The notes beneath the pieces are model-generated. The model saw only the letters and a program-made list of their open reading frames with translations, was not told where the DNA came from and did no database searches. From the NCBI GenBank assembly GCA_013397695.1, contig VYZI01000033.1:2173776-2237775 (forward strand): 64,000 bases of DNA, read 5' to 3'. The translations under genes and the position numbers were made by a program. This DNA comes from Centropus unirufus (taxonomy: Eukaryota; Chordata; Aves; Cuculiformes; Centropidae). Shown piece by piece: positions 12,379 to 25,403 of this stretch. Each line of letters starts with the position of its first letter. The first letter of the stretch is position 1.

Positions 12379-12643
12379 CTAAGCATGAAATCATATGGTT
12401 TGGAATATCCCTTTAGTCAGTCGGAGTCCCTGCTGTGTCCCCTCTCACCTTTATGTGCAGTCCCAGTTTCCTCACTCATGGCGCAGTGTGAGAAGCAAAA
12501 AAGGCCTTGGTTCTGCATAACAATTGCAAAACAATAACTAAAACATTCCTGCATTATCAGGAATCAACACCGATTTCAGCACAACCCCAAAACATGGACC
12601 CATACTAGTTAGTTACTATGAAGAAAATTATCCCAACACAGCA

Positions 12644-15600
12644 AGTACTTCTACTAATTCACCACTCAAATTAACCTCAGGGCAGATGATACAGGAAATA
12701 TGTGAGAAAGGGACCTAAAAAGCACAAAATTTTGCCCCTGCTATACAGTACAGGCCATTTTCATAACCCACTCTGTCTCTCTTTGTAAGGATTTTGTGCA
12801 ACACAAGTGAGTTTACAACATTTTAAGCTTGGACTGGGGAGAAGAGGGTGGGAAGGAAAATGAATGGATAGAAATCAAGCAAAAGCTCATTTTACAGGGT
12901 GTGTTTCGGTCCTCTGTGCTATCATTCACAAAGAGATGGTATATTGTAGAAAAATTCTTTCACAGGCACTGGTACATTTTGTGCCTTTTTGCCTCTTTCC
13001 TGTAGGGTAGCTATGAGTACTCTGTACTATCTCCAACCTTCAGTGGATCTAGTCACCTGTTTCGTATCTGTAAAACAGTGTATACAGGCAAATTGCTTCT
13101 TATGTATTAGAGGCATATTTAATTTCCAATAATCAGGATGAAGCGGTGAATTTCTGGACAGATCTACGCACATAATACCTTTTTGTGCACATACTGCACA
13201 AATTTTTCATTTTCAGAGTACACTTACAAAGTACCAAGATATAAAGCTACTCCTAATACATTCTATGTCTCTACTAAAACACTTATTCTATGTCAGCCAT
13301 GCAGAACAAATGGTTCAGAAACCACATCCTCACTCTACAGCCTCACTCAAATCTCTGCCCATTCAGAAAGAATCACCTCATACGTAAAGAAGAGAGTTTC
13401 CGTCAATGGGGCCTCTGTAGTACATGTTTCTCTAGCTGGATCAGGGAAGAAGGATGTCTCTATTTTCCACACTTGAAGCACATATCTGTAAGTTACACAA
13501 CAGATTATATGCTTTTTCTTTTGAGACTGTCCTAAGCTTCCATGTCTTCTCTTTATATGTTCTTCTACATGTTCTGAGTAATTTTGTCCTAAAAGTGTCC
13601 TATAAATTGCTGAGAGTTGCACAGCACAAAAATCTGATCTTCCACCATGATACTCACCCTCTTACATTTCTCTGAAAGGTAAGCATACAGAGGAACTTCT
13701 CATTTACATGGCATGTGCAAGTAGCAAATGAGATCAAGGCTCTGTGCAACAATAAAGAAATAAATAATTTGGGAATTACAGGAGCTATTAAATAGCTCTT
13801 TTCACAGATGAAAAGTGTACATAAAAATGAGAACCTAAAGATGAGTCAAGTGAAAAAGCATCTTTAAAAGTTTCACCCAGGTACCACACAGGGAGGCAGA
13901 GCTGGCAGGCAAATGATCTGATTGGTATAAACTTCAAATGTGGAGTCAGGATAGTTCATTTAGAAGGCACCAAAGAGAACTGCAATGAGATATCAGAGTA
14001 GTTGTTTACAGTTTAAATGAGGCCAAAAGCAAATGACCAAGCTCATTTAGGTTCTGCATTTCTGTAACAGATTCCAAATTATACCTGGATGGGCGTTCCC
14101 AAATTTTGCATCCCTAATAGACATGCAAATATCTGTTTACAGATTTTTGGCACTAAGATTTAGAAGATAACATTCCAGGTAGAAATCTGAAGATCTTTAC
14201 CTAGATATGCCAAGTAGGGAGGTCATCAAAATGCCAGTAAGACAACCATGCTTTGACAATATTTTTCAACACTGTTCAAATCCAGTTCAAGAGAACAATT
14301 CTCTATGTCAGGGAAGCGCTGGTAGTATAACTAGATGTAGAGCAGATGTATAAAGGCACAGAAAAAAGGAAGATTCCCTCTCGTAAGAGTCCCAAAGCCC
14401 AAGACAGAAACTTGAAAGAAATCACAAGACCCATAACAAGATGCACCAGATCAAATTCAGTAGAAAAAAAAATAGGTAGTATAGTTTTTTTCATGCTCAG
14501 GATTGCTGTTAAATTGTAGATATTGTAAATCATCAGACTTGTCAGGTTCACTTTAGGTCGTTTGCAGACTGAACCAGATCTTACAGTTTCTAGACTGTCT
14601 TTGGTTTTTCTGATAATTACGTGTTTACCTTTCATTACATCTAGCATCTGCTTTTGCTGAAGGTATGAACACATATACCACAGAAGTCAGTCATAGATAC
14701 CGTATCTACCCATAGGCAAACTGTTTATTATTCTTGAAAAACCTCTCCTATAAAAAAATATTGAAGGAATCCTTTAATGAAACTAAGGAATAAAGAAAAC
14801 CTGCTCCTCATTTGACAATTTTTAGGACAAGTTTCAACTGGGAGAAGAATATAAAAGCCAACATAAACTATGTGGTGGGTGGGGCACGTGTCTAAACAAA
14901 GGTGTCCAAGGGATTATAAACACAATTTTAAAATAATAGGATTTCTTGAATGGAGAACTACAGCCTCTGAGTTTGAAAGGTTTTCATTTACTTTCACAAG
15001 GTGACTTATCAATTGCACTGTAAAAGACAAACATCAGTGGCCTTTCCACACTTCATAATATGCTTCAATCTTTAATACAAACACAGAGAGAAAAATATAA
15101 ACAGCATTCGATGTACTCAAAACTGAGAACAATTGTTTAAAAAGGTGGCAGACTAGACAAACCTATTCCTGCCTAAATGACCAATTACAACATGCTCTCA
15201 GGCTGCGCTAAAATTAATTTTTTAAAAAACATATGTTTTCTTTTCATCCATGTTGCAATGTTTGAATTCATGTGTTTTTCTTAATCACTCAAGAGCAATT
15301 TTGTTCCCATAAAACTAAAAGTCATTCTTGCAACTGATTCTGCTGCAAGAATGTGTTACATCTTCAGAAGGAGAGAAAAAACTATACCTGGAAAATACAG
15401 ATATATTTATAATATGGTTCCATGATATAATTCCAGAAACATCTCTGCCTTCTGAAAAAAAAAAAAAACAACTCTATTTTCTTTGGGAGTTGAGAGAGGA
15501 AAGAAATGAGGGTCAGTTGGTGGGGCTTGTTTTTCCATATTCACTTTAAGATTTTTAGACTTGTATCTTTAGCAATTTATTTTGACAGGCTACAAAAAAA

Positions 15601-15960
15601 ATAAAATAACTAGGAAGGTTTAGAAGACTGTAAAATTTGCTATCATTTAAATGATGCATTTTTTCAAAATGTGATTTATATATAAAGTTCCAGAAAGCAA
15701 ACCCTGTAATAACAAATGCTGATATAACTTCAAATTCTATATTTACATTGTTGCACATCTCATTTTAACATTACATCCTCTGCAGTACCATATTCAAGCA
15801 TTCTTTGTAGATTTTTTTCTTCTCTGTAAAATAATGTTGGCACAAAGTTTTACAAAGTTCACTGAGTAAGAAATAATTCGGCTAAAGCCATTAGAAGTGC
15901 AATATAAAACTGATTTGGTTTAGGCTGCATACACATCCTTATGGCACAGCCCTCAATCTT
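12644..15960. other. Unique AT-rich non-coding DNA
   Basis: No gene or mobile element was recognised. Overlapping open frames on both strands near 13183-13675, and a 123-codon minus frame at 14303-14674, are within chance expectation. GGGGCACGTGTC at about 14881 contains an E-box (CACGTG), without other support. A run of 13 A lies near 15457-15469. Confidence 0.55.
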
Positions 15961-15979
15961 AAAAAAAAAAAAAAAAAAA
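15961..15979 (+). repeat. Poly-A run of 19, longest homopolymer in the window
   Basis: Nineteen uninterrupted A bases follow CCTCAATCTT. I looked upstream for a retrocopied gene that could explain it as a poly-A tail and found no recognisable coding sequence, so it is called a simple repeat. Confidence 0.9.
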
Positions 15980-18900
15980 GACTGATGCTTATGTGACATG
16001 GGGAAGTATGGCCAGAGTCCAAGGTGCACCACTTGGAGGACTATACTTACATGAATTATGCTGTTGCATCCTGGTGTTCTTGCAATGAGACTAGACAGCA
16101 TTTATCAGGAAGCTTTTTTCCAAAGGGGCTGACTTTCTCCCAGTGCAAAGTTTTCCAGTGCACCCCAATACACTTCAAGTTAGGCCCTGCAAATCTTTGT
16201 ATGAGAATACAAAGAGCTTTAATGCTTTCTGCTGACATGACAACTGTAGGGGAAGGCAAAGTGATAAGAAGATAAACACACGTGTTGATGGCAGAACTGA
16301 CAGCAGATAGCTAGGTACAAGTCTAGTTACCTATGTCTGGCCCTTCAAAGAGAAGGAAACAGGCAGAAAAGAGGATTAAAAGGATTAAGACAAGAAAAAA
16401 TACAAAGAAATTCCTGTTGAACCCCAGGCAGACACAAACTTCTAGAGAACATTACAACATACTCAATACAAAATAAGCTCCTTGCTCTGTTATGAAACCA
16501 CTGTAAAATCGGTTACTGTTTTGCCACACAAAATAAACTTCATGTAGAAGCAGCAAAAGGTTTATTTCAGAATTTCATATGCTTTCCAGGATTGACAGCT
16601 TAAGCCATTTTTCCCCTAAGAGGTTGGTAGTACAGGAAATTTTGACCCATGTTTTGGGGGTACACATTAAGCAAACAAAATGGGCACTCCATTTAAAACC
16701 TGCAGGATCCAAGCAACTTGCCCAGGAGGATACAATACTACTCTTTTTTCCTCAGAAAAATGGAGGTCCTAGACAATCCATAGTCATTGCTACTGAACAT
16801 AAGCTTGCGTTTCTTCACTTATTTTACCTTGCTGTTGAAGCATTTGACCTTCTATCAAATTTTTTCCACCACTATCTGCTCCCAGATAAAATTCATCTTC
16901 AGGATTTCCTACCAAAGCAAACCTGCAGATCTGCTTTTTACCATCTGTAGTGCAGCCTCAGAAAAGCCTAATGAGCTTTCTGCTACAAAGCCGCAATAAG
17001 CAATTATTTACCCTCTATCTGTCTTTTAGCATAACATGGCAGTCTGCAAGAGTTGTAGGAAGGGCCTATCCTGGCTTCTAATTAAATAGCCTTCCTATCT
17101 GAGCTGCACCTCATGGATTTTCTTACTGTGAAACTCAAAGTAGATCAGAAAACTACTAATCTAATATTACTTTAATCTAAGTTTGAATAATATGTGCTCT
17201 CCTGAAGAGAGCTTTATTTTTGTGATTATTTTTGACTTGCTGAAGACATTTGCCTGGGCCGGAGGGTGGGGAGAGGGAAGCCAACTGTTATTCACTGAGT
17301 CCATACTTCCTAAGAGTGTCAAAATTGAGATTATGCATTTGCACGACATTATGAAGGTTTGATCATTGAGATGATTGCAGTGTCAGCTTGTCTGTCTCTG
17401 AATTTTAAAATAAGATGCCTTTGAATATGAGTAGCTGATAATTGCCGTGAGAAACACTATAGGCTTAATAGGGAGACTGTAAAAAGTGATCCACAGTTGT
17501 GTTCCTTAGTCTGTACCTATGTTACAAAATGCCAGAAGCTTAGCAACTTTATGTTCCCAGGTGTAGAAAATTATGAAAAATGTAGGTATTGGAGGAAAGG
17601 GTCTCACACAGAAGAGTTCAAGAACAGAGCAATTGCTTGTGTCAGGGTTCATTTACATACTGTTACGGCATGCAGCTGGGACTACTCCACATTTCTGTAT
17701 CAGACAACATGTACACATAGGACAGCAAGCTCACACGAAGAAACTCTCAAGTTTTGCCAAGTTCCCGTTCCTCTTTTCACCTTCTTCTCTTTTCCCCTTC
17801 CATTTTACAAATACCCCAGAACATGTGCACCAGAAGATAGAAAGCATTCCCTGAAGTTTGGACAAAGTTGTAAAAAGAATGCCTGTGGCAACAGAGCATT
17901 TTAGACCATCACTAATCCCCCACATTTACTTACTCTTAAATATTTAACACATTTCTTTTCCAGTAACAACTGGTATCAATCAGCACCACTTTTGTAGTGG
18001 TTTTCTCGATTTGTTGTCTTAATTTACCTCTAGTTGCTCTTGTGCATCAGGGGATGTTATAAAAACTTCTACTGGGAAGTCAGTTTTACTTTGAAGAGGA
18101 AAAGCCTCATGTCTGAACTCTGGTAGGTCAACAGAGGGAGGAATTCAGTCCATCCACAGCAATATGGCTGAAGTATCTTGAAAAGAGGAAATTCTGTAAT
18201 TTATCTACTCTTGAAAACAATCCTGGGGTTTCAGTAGTATAGAGCAAGTAGAGCATGCCTCTTAACAGTTTGCTGGTAAGTGGACAATGTTTAAAACTTC
18301 ACCTGCATTGCTTTTTTATGCTTGTGTAACTATTCTAAAACAAGAGTCTAATTTTGCCTCTAACACAGAACAGAGAATTGGAGTGTACCAAGCCAAGTCA
18401 TCAAATTCCTTCCATTGGTGATGCTCTTTTCAACATAAAACCATTAAAAAACAAAAATTAGCACAATCCATAAACTTCTAGTGTAGAAAACCAGATGGAA
18501 AAGTTTCTCTATCTGGATTATGACAAGTAGAAAAAAAAAAATGAAGCAAAGATAGGAGCACAACACAATAATAGCTCTGCAAATACTCACATATTCCAAT
18601 TGTGAAGAGTTATGAGTGTTCAGAGTAATAGAAGAAAATTACTTCAAAACAGCAGCACCAGCAAAAAGTACCAGACCAGTAAGTTTTTACTCCCTTATTT
18701 TCACACTAGAGGCCCAATTTTTATATACAAGAATCTGGGACATTCCAAGAACAGCTCCCTAGATGTGCATGTAAATCTACCTGGAATTACCATAAATATG
18801 CATGTTCATAGAATGTAATGAGTAATTCATTTTATAACACAGAGTAGTAATGTGCTTTTTTCATGAAACAGGCTTTAAATTAAGTCAAGGGATGGGACCT

Positions 18901-21900
18901 TTTTAAGGAAGAAACGCTGATGGAAAATACAACAGCTTTCAAAATTAACTTTTGTTCTTTCCTCCCATTTTACTCATTTTAAAATCTGTCAATTTAGTGA
19001 ACCAAAATGAAGCAAATGGTAGCAGACATGGAAGTACGAGCTGCAACAGCATGCTCAGAGGCTTGATTGCTGCCAAACAAAGATCTGTCCATTCAACAGC
19101 TGGCTTATTTTGATCTTTCATGTTTAGCTGCCAAATTACTATGTCATTTGGATTCACGAGACAGAGGCATAAGGGAGACCTGATATCATCATCCCAAATG
19201 GCCTGAGTCTTGCCCTATGCTTAAAACAGTCTTTTTAAGACTGAAAAGAAAGAAGCTGTGCTGCTCCAGGGAAAATCTGACTTCATAAGAAGTTCCACAA
19301 GCCAAAAATTGGAGCAATTAGTGGTATACTATGAGGCAGAAGAAAATGCCTATGTAGGATATGCTCACAAGCATATTATAAACTTCTATAAATGTACATA
19401 TCAACAGTGCTGGCCACTTTTAGCCCTGCAATTTCAGGCATGCAACTTCCAGTTTTATGCCTGCAACAATAAATTTGTGCACATACTGAGTAATTTTAAC
19501 AACCTTTTGATTAAACATTCTTCAAACACATTTCGGTTTAGAAAATGTTCACGTCTATATGTGTTTCTTCATTAAGTTTTAGCTTACATAAAATGCCTGA
19601 AAAAAAGTCCATAGCTGTTACTGAACATATATATTTATGATCTGACGAATCTCATGAGTAGACTTAGACTTACTTTTCCTGAAAAGTGTGTCCCATATCT
19701 TATGCTGTGTATTACACCAGGCAAATATTGGATTCCTACTGAAGGACATTCCAAAGATGGCAGGATGCTGGTGGAAGGGTCCCCAGCAAAGGTAAAGAAT
19801 TTCATAAAGCTGGTTTCAACTAGTACAGATTTAAACCCACTTATCAAGCTCACATTATGGCTCCATAAATATCTTAAAAAGAACATATGCTTTACACCCC
19901 AAACTCTCGTTTTTGCTGACAGGGTTACATTTCACATCAGTTAAGTTCTTGTATTAAAAAAAATAAATATCCAGTTTACTTGCATTACTCTGTTTACCTG
20001 GGTCCTAAGCAGAAGGGGAATTCAGCCACAATCAGTAATATGATTGTTCCTCAAGAATTACTGAATTATACTTGTTTTAAAAGTATAACATTAATTATGT
20101 TTAATTGTTATTTCTCCTTTTGAAAGTGTTCTACAAAATTTGGCAGCTGCAGAAATAATTTTCTCAATAAACTTAATTACAGCAATAACTATAAAAGTCA
20201 GACTATTAAATAGTTTACCTTGCCCACAGGAACTCTAGGTAAAACAAAATATGATCTCTCTATTGTCCAATAATACAAAAAGAACAACAGCAAATTACAA
20301 ATTACTGAGTCTTGAAAGAGACAAAGTCATCATCTATTTTGATGAAAATTATTAATTTCTGAGTTGTAAGAAATAACTTTGGGGCAAGTATTTGTTTATG
20401 CCAGAGAATGGGGAAAAAAGTAAACCTGTTTCAATTTGAATTAATTTCAATTTGGATCTTGAGACCATTGTTTTGTGGTACTGAAATTAAACTCTCAGGT
20501 AAGTATTTAAATTAGCATTCACTGGTAAGTCATTCTCAGTTCATCTCATTGACAATTGCGAGTGTTGGGCAGGACACTTCAAAATGAGGGTCTCCAATTC
20601 CAATTCACTTCAGCTTGACAGATCAGAGATTTTGAACTAAGTCAAGTCCATGCTTACAGGAAGACAAAAAGCTTACCAAGTTACTGAATGGGAATAAAAG
20701 TCAGACCAAGAACCAAAGGAGAATATGGAAAGTTTCTTCCTGGTCTCCTTGTGTGCACAGCAAAACACATGAAGCACACATTGAAAACAACACAGCTCAG
20801 GAAACTACAACTGGATTTTCTGTTATTTAAAAGAAATTTTTTTTACTTTCTTTTAAGAAAGTCATGGCTATATCACCATGCACTGACTTTTCCCCTGAGA
20901 GATACAGCTATTAATATATCATTGTTTTGAATCTCATCCTACACAAAAGTACATGCAAGTGCTAGAAAAATACTCTTTAGTCACTATACTGGATGCACTG
21001 GTACCCAGGTGTGCAGTCAAGTGGATTCATATCTCTGGTACAGTCTCATCCCACTAGAGATGAATCACAGAATTTTAAAGAAAAATTTATTTTTTTTTCC
21101 TCAGTATGCTCTCGCTAATTCTTGAGCAAAAACATTGTCTCCAAATACCTAAGTTTGCACATTTATGTTTAAATCTCAGGTATACATGCACATGCTGTAT
21201 ATATTCTTAAGATTAATTTCTTTGATAATTTAAGTCAACATCACCACCATCATATGTCACATGTATGGACTTATCACAATTCATGCTTCTGGAGCTTTCA
21301 AACAGCTCTTCAGCTTTGCTATTAGAAAAGTGGAATTTGGGTACCATGTGAATGCAAGCATTCCAAATAATTTGGCCTCAAAATTTCTTAGATTTTCCAC
21401 TTATTAGGGCTAATGGTTAGAAATATTCTCCAGATATTAAAATTGGTCTTAAACAAAGAGGAAATCCACAGAACACTTCAAATAAGTTCAGAGTATTTTT
21501 CATACCTAGTTCTCAAAATTCCAGATATAATGAGAAGGTGAATTTGGCTATCCAGTAATATACATGTAAAACTAATAAAAAACTACACAAGTACTTTTTT
21601 CCTGGGTAAATTGGAGGCAAGAGTGTTACAGGAATGAAGGGGCATGGAATAAGCAGGGAAAAAGATCCAAAACATACAATTTATGATCAAGGTAGCAAGT
21701 GACAGCACCAAAAGCTGAAAACTAGTTTCAAACCAGATACCAGGGTGTTATTTGTATGCTTGCAAAAATTGCATTTGGCACCCACGTTTTAATACTTAGG
21801 CATTTTAAAACCTTTTGATTTCAACTTCAAATGTGAGCTGCTTTTTCCTTGGCAATAAAACCATATTTTTTCAAGCTAGGTCACTTGGCAAAGCACCTGA

Positions 21901-23007
21901 ACCACTGTCAATTACTGATTTTTTTTATCCTTAGTCAAGTCATTCCATTTCCTCCTCGTTTAGAAAATTCTAGATTTTTAAGTGCTGAAAATGAAGGTGT
22001 CACTGTTTCAGCAGGCACTGACTACATCTAAATTAAACCTCAAATCTCAGAAGAACTTGGGATTAAAGAACAACTTGCCTGCTTTTAAAAAAGGCAAACT
22101 GAGGCTTTATAAAAATCACAATTTATACTTGGAGAAATTTTCAGTTTGGGGCTTCTCTTAGCCAGCTCTTAGAAGGCCAAAATAGTAACCTGGCAATCAC
22201 AGCTAGATAGGGGATAAACTATGACTGTCTTTTGACTACAACTGTTTATTTTAAGATAGACAGAACAGTAACGTGGGTCTGACTTCCCACACCAAATGCT
22301 GTTCTTCATTTTTAAGAAGTACCTCCTCCAGATGAGACTATTTCAAGATTAGCAGAATGATTTACTGACAGTTTACAGCTTAACTCAGCACTCCCTATTC
22401 AACCTTCTGCCATGTTTATGGATTCAGAGGCCTTGGCCTCTCAGCTCTGGCCCAGCTCACAAAATATGTTGTAATATCTGAAGCAATGTTAAAAGAAACC
22501 CTCAATTTGATACTTCCAAACTCGATTCTATTAGATCGGAACTGAAGTTCAACGCACTCAACAAAACAAAAAGGCACAACCCTTGAAAGCCAGTATGGAT
22601 GACTGCGAGCCTAGTACAGTCCCCTTGTGAATCCACATGAGGACAGCATCAAGTGATAAACAATTGCAGCACAGAAATAGTTTTATATAATTGAGATTTT
22701 TAAAATAATGATATTTTATTAAAAAAAACAAAACTGCCAGACTGACCAGTCACCACAAACTTCACTCAATCTCTTGAACAACCTAGAACACAAATCACAT
22801 CAACATCAAGATAGTCCAAGACAGCCAACAGAACTTATCTACACACCTCCTTTGCTCTGTACTAAGAGCCGTATAAGCAGTTACTAGTGTCACCCACATT
22901 TCCACTAACAATTCTTTAGGAAACAGGAAAAATTGGTCCATGTTTCCTTGTTGATAATTGATTGCTTGGGGGGACTTGACCACTATGGGGAAAAACCAGA
23001 ACATTTT
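15980..23007. other. Long stretch of unique non-coding DNA
   Basis: About 7 kb without a recognised gene or interspersed repeat. It holds the longest non-repeat open frame of the window (17497-17904 +, 135 codons, cysteine-rich by chance) and a 123-codon frame at 16579-16950 +. Neither has splice-site support or family resemblance. Small inverted repeats occur at 20845-20862 (ACTTTCTT/AAGAAAGT, 2-base loop) and 22426-22441 (AGAGGCC/GGCCTCT, 2-base loop). Confidence 0.55.
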
Positions 23008-23054
23008 CATTCTGTGCACCACCTCCAAATGTGCACCTCATTCTGTGCACCACC
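23008..23054 (+). repeat. Short direct repeat, 16 bp twice
   Basis: CATTCTGTGCACCACC occurs at 23008-23023 and again, identical, at 23039-23054, a 31-base period. The spacer also contains GTGCACC, so GTGCACC occurs three times in 47 bases. This suggests a recent local slippage or duplication. Confidence 0.85.
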
Positions 23055-25357
23055 GTCTTATAAATTGTTCCTACTGTTCATAATTCTACAGTTGGTGGAC
23101 AATTAGGACAAAATAGGCCTAGGATACTAACTTGTACTATAAGAACCTTTGCAGAACTAAAAAAAAAAAAGACAAAGCCACAGTAAGAAAGATAAAAAAG
23201 GCTAAAAAATTTTAATTGTAATATAAAAGTGTACCAAAGACTTAGTAATCTTCATACAAGCCAAACAGAGGTTATCTGAGGACAAATATAGAATTTAACT
23301 TTCCAGAGTATGATGTCCAAGACAGAGAGCCTCATGTGACAGCCCAATTTTCTCCTGATGTACTTGACCTGGCTGCTATTGATGTAGCACTGTGCTCATG
23401 AAGAAAGTGGTGAAAGGGAGGGTAAGCAAATTTTTTTGCATAATAGATCATAAACTGAGATCAGGCTTTTCCTCTCTGTGCACTGCAATAATTTCTTGGC
23501 GCCCTTGAGAAAAAAACAAAACACAGTAATAAAACGCCTTCTACGGGAAAAACATACCTCTCTTTCTGAATCTGGTAAGAAAAAGCATCAGCCTAGCTAT
23601 TAGTCCCGTTGTGTTTTTCAGAGTGGTCACTCTCCTCCAAGTTCTTGATCTCAAATACAGTACCCTAACCTTTTGGTTTTTGCCCCTCCCTTCCCTTTTA
23701 CTCAATACAGCAACATGTATGAGCATACAGGAAAAAAGGCTTAATGGAAAGACCAGGCCTGGGAGAACTCAAGTTGATGTCTCCATTCTACTTCTTAATT
23801 GCTTAAAAACAAGAAAAATATTTTCCTTGGTCAAAATTTTAACCTGAAAAATACAGATAGCTCATGATCTGCATGGAATTAGCCATCTCTAAGTAAAATT
23901 AATTAAAACTGGCTTTGTAGAATTCCTCAGTACAGGGTCTGCACTGATTAATGAGTGACATTTCATGCAGGGGTGTACTATAGCAGATAGAAAATAACAT
24001 GAAGTTTCAACCATGGATCAACTGCAATCAACTGTTTTTGTAAGTAACATGAATACATTGATTTCATACATACAAATTTAAATCAACAATAAGACAAAAA
24101 TTAAGACAATATTAATTCATACATTACAAAGTAGCAAATCAGTGGGACTAAGGTCAATTTGCTGTGAAGAAAGATTGCAGACACTTGAAACACTCCCAGC
24201 ATGGGTTACAGCTTGTTTGTTTTATTTTTCTTTGGCTAATGAGCACAACATAAGATGCTTTGTCTAATATTTTCCTAAGGACTAAAATTACTCTCCTACC
24301 TCCCATGAATTTCCTAAGGGAAACTCTGAGATTAATCAAACAGCAACTAGTAGTGCTAAAGTACCATAAATTGCCATCTGAGACTACCTGTATATTAGTC
24401 CCAGTGCAACCATTTACCACTTGATTTTTCAGCTATAAAAACTGCCTCTAGACATTTTCTTTTGCAGAAAAATCTATGTTTCCTTTAATACTAGAGTTTT
24501 TGTTCTTCCATAAAATTTCTCATCATCTTTTTTTGTTCTTCACTCTATCTTTAGTGGCTGCCAGTGCCATATCACAACACACCTGTCTCTCTGTTTGATT
24601 TGTCTTAAGTTTCTTAATGTACATATTTTGTTTTAAGTCTTACAGCTCAGAACATTCATGTTTCACTGGATTCCTAAAGCACCATGAATGAACTACAAAA
24701 CTACATTTCCAAATAAAAAAAAAAAAAAGGCAAAAGCCATTTTTTGCTTAAGCTGGCTGGCCACAACTCAAACCTGTTGTTACCCAGTCACAAAACTAGA
24801 TGTTTCCATAGTAGCACACACCAGAAGCGAGTAGGAATAAGCTCACGGGTCTCTTAGGCATAGGAAGTACTGCTTTCCATACTGTCATAAAATTGAAAGG
24901 AAGCTTAAACATTCAGCAGTAGTGAATACACCTTTGTGTCTCTGGTGAAGCTGTTTATTCTGCCTTCCTCCCTTTCTCTTGTAAAGCTGCGAGGCCAAGC
25001 TACAAGGTAGCTCAGGAGACTGATCTGTCTGGAAACGTTAAAAATCAAGCAAACCTTTTCACAGACAAATCAGTTCCTTGATTTTTCTCTCGTTGTGGAA
25101 CCACACTATTGTAGTGGCATTGCTGAGGAGAAAGCCAGGAATTCATATTTAAGAATCAATTTTCTGTTTGCTAATGATAGTAAAGTTTTCATAAATAAAG
25201 AACACTGTAAGAGGTTTAACATATTTCTATTCAGAGCATAATTTACTATTGATATCCCTTCCTAAAGTTGCATTTGAGAGTGTCTTTATGTTCTCATTTT
25301 CTTCAAGACTCATCTCCCCAATTCCTATTTAACTGCAACATTCATTTTCATGATACT
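23055..25357. other. Unique AT-rich non-coding DNA
   Basis: No gene or mobile element was recognised. Simple A runs occur at about 23160-23170 and 24715-24728. Open frames near 23541-23847 on opposite strands overlap each other and look like chance. Confidence 0.55.
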
Positions 25358-25403
25358 AAAAAACCCAAAACCAACAAAAACACCAAAAACAAAAAACCCA
25401 CAA
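25358..25403 (+). repeat. A/C-rich low-complexity tract
   Basis: An irregular AAAACC/AACAAA-type tract with almost no G or T over about 45 bases. It has no fixed repeat unit. Confidence 0.8.

Larger units (their letters stand above)
12086..12643 (-). mobile_element. Solo LTR of an avian endogenous retrovirus
   Basis: The whole 558-base stretch matches, in order, an LTR type I recognise from many bird genomes; I cannot assign the exact family name without a repeat library. Landmarks as read on the plus strand: TAGTTTGACCCCACCCAGC at the left end, GGGAAAACTC, GTAAAGCAAAAG, GCAGGTGTTCAGCCAT, TTCCCCCAGCTTTTTATGCT, CATATGGTTTGGAATATCCC, CTGTGTCCCCTC, GTGAGAAGCAAAAAAGGCCT, AATAACTAAAACATTCCTGC, and TACTATGAAGAAAATTATCC at the right end. 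The orientation is minus because the TATA-like and polyadenylation-like signals read on that strand. No gag, pol or env sequence flanks it, so it is a solo LTR left by recombination between two LTRs. I could not see an obvious target-site duplication (left flank ATATG, right flank AGTAC), which suggests decay or slightly wrong boundaries. Confidence 0.85.

Noticed and set aside
13183..13675. Cluster of overlapping open frames on both strands
   Set aside because: Frames overlap each other on opposite strands with none dominant, which is what a locally stop-poor random stretch looks like.
14303..14674. 123-codon open frame on the minus strand with a hydrophobic middle
   Set aside because: Hydrophobic residues follow from T-rich codons. 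No family resemblance, and the length is expected by chance.
15961..15979. Poly-A run as a possible retrocopy tail
   Set aside because: No coding or exon-like sequence lies upstream on the plus strand, nor a matching one on the other side.
16579..16950. 123-codon open frame on the plus strand
   Set aside because: Within chance expectation. No domain resemblance.
17497..17904. 135-codon open frame on the plus strand, cysteine-rich
   Set aside because: About one frame this long is expected by chance in six frames of 64 kb at this base composition. There is no recognisable domain, splice support or conserved start context.
19654..19944. Open frames on both strands with a possible AAA/GTAAGT donor on the minus strand
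   Set aside because: No convincing acceptor and no family resemblance on either strand.
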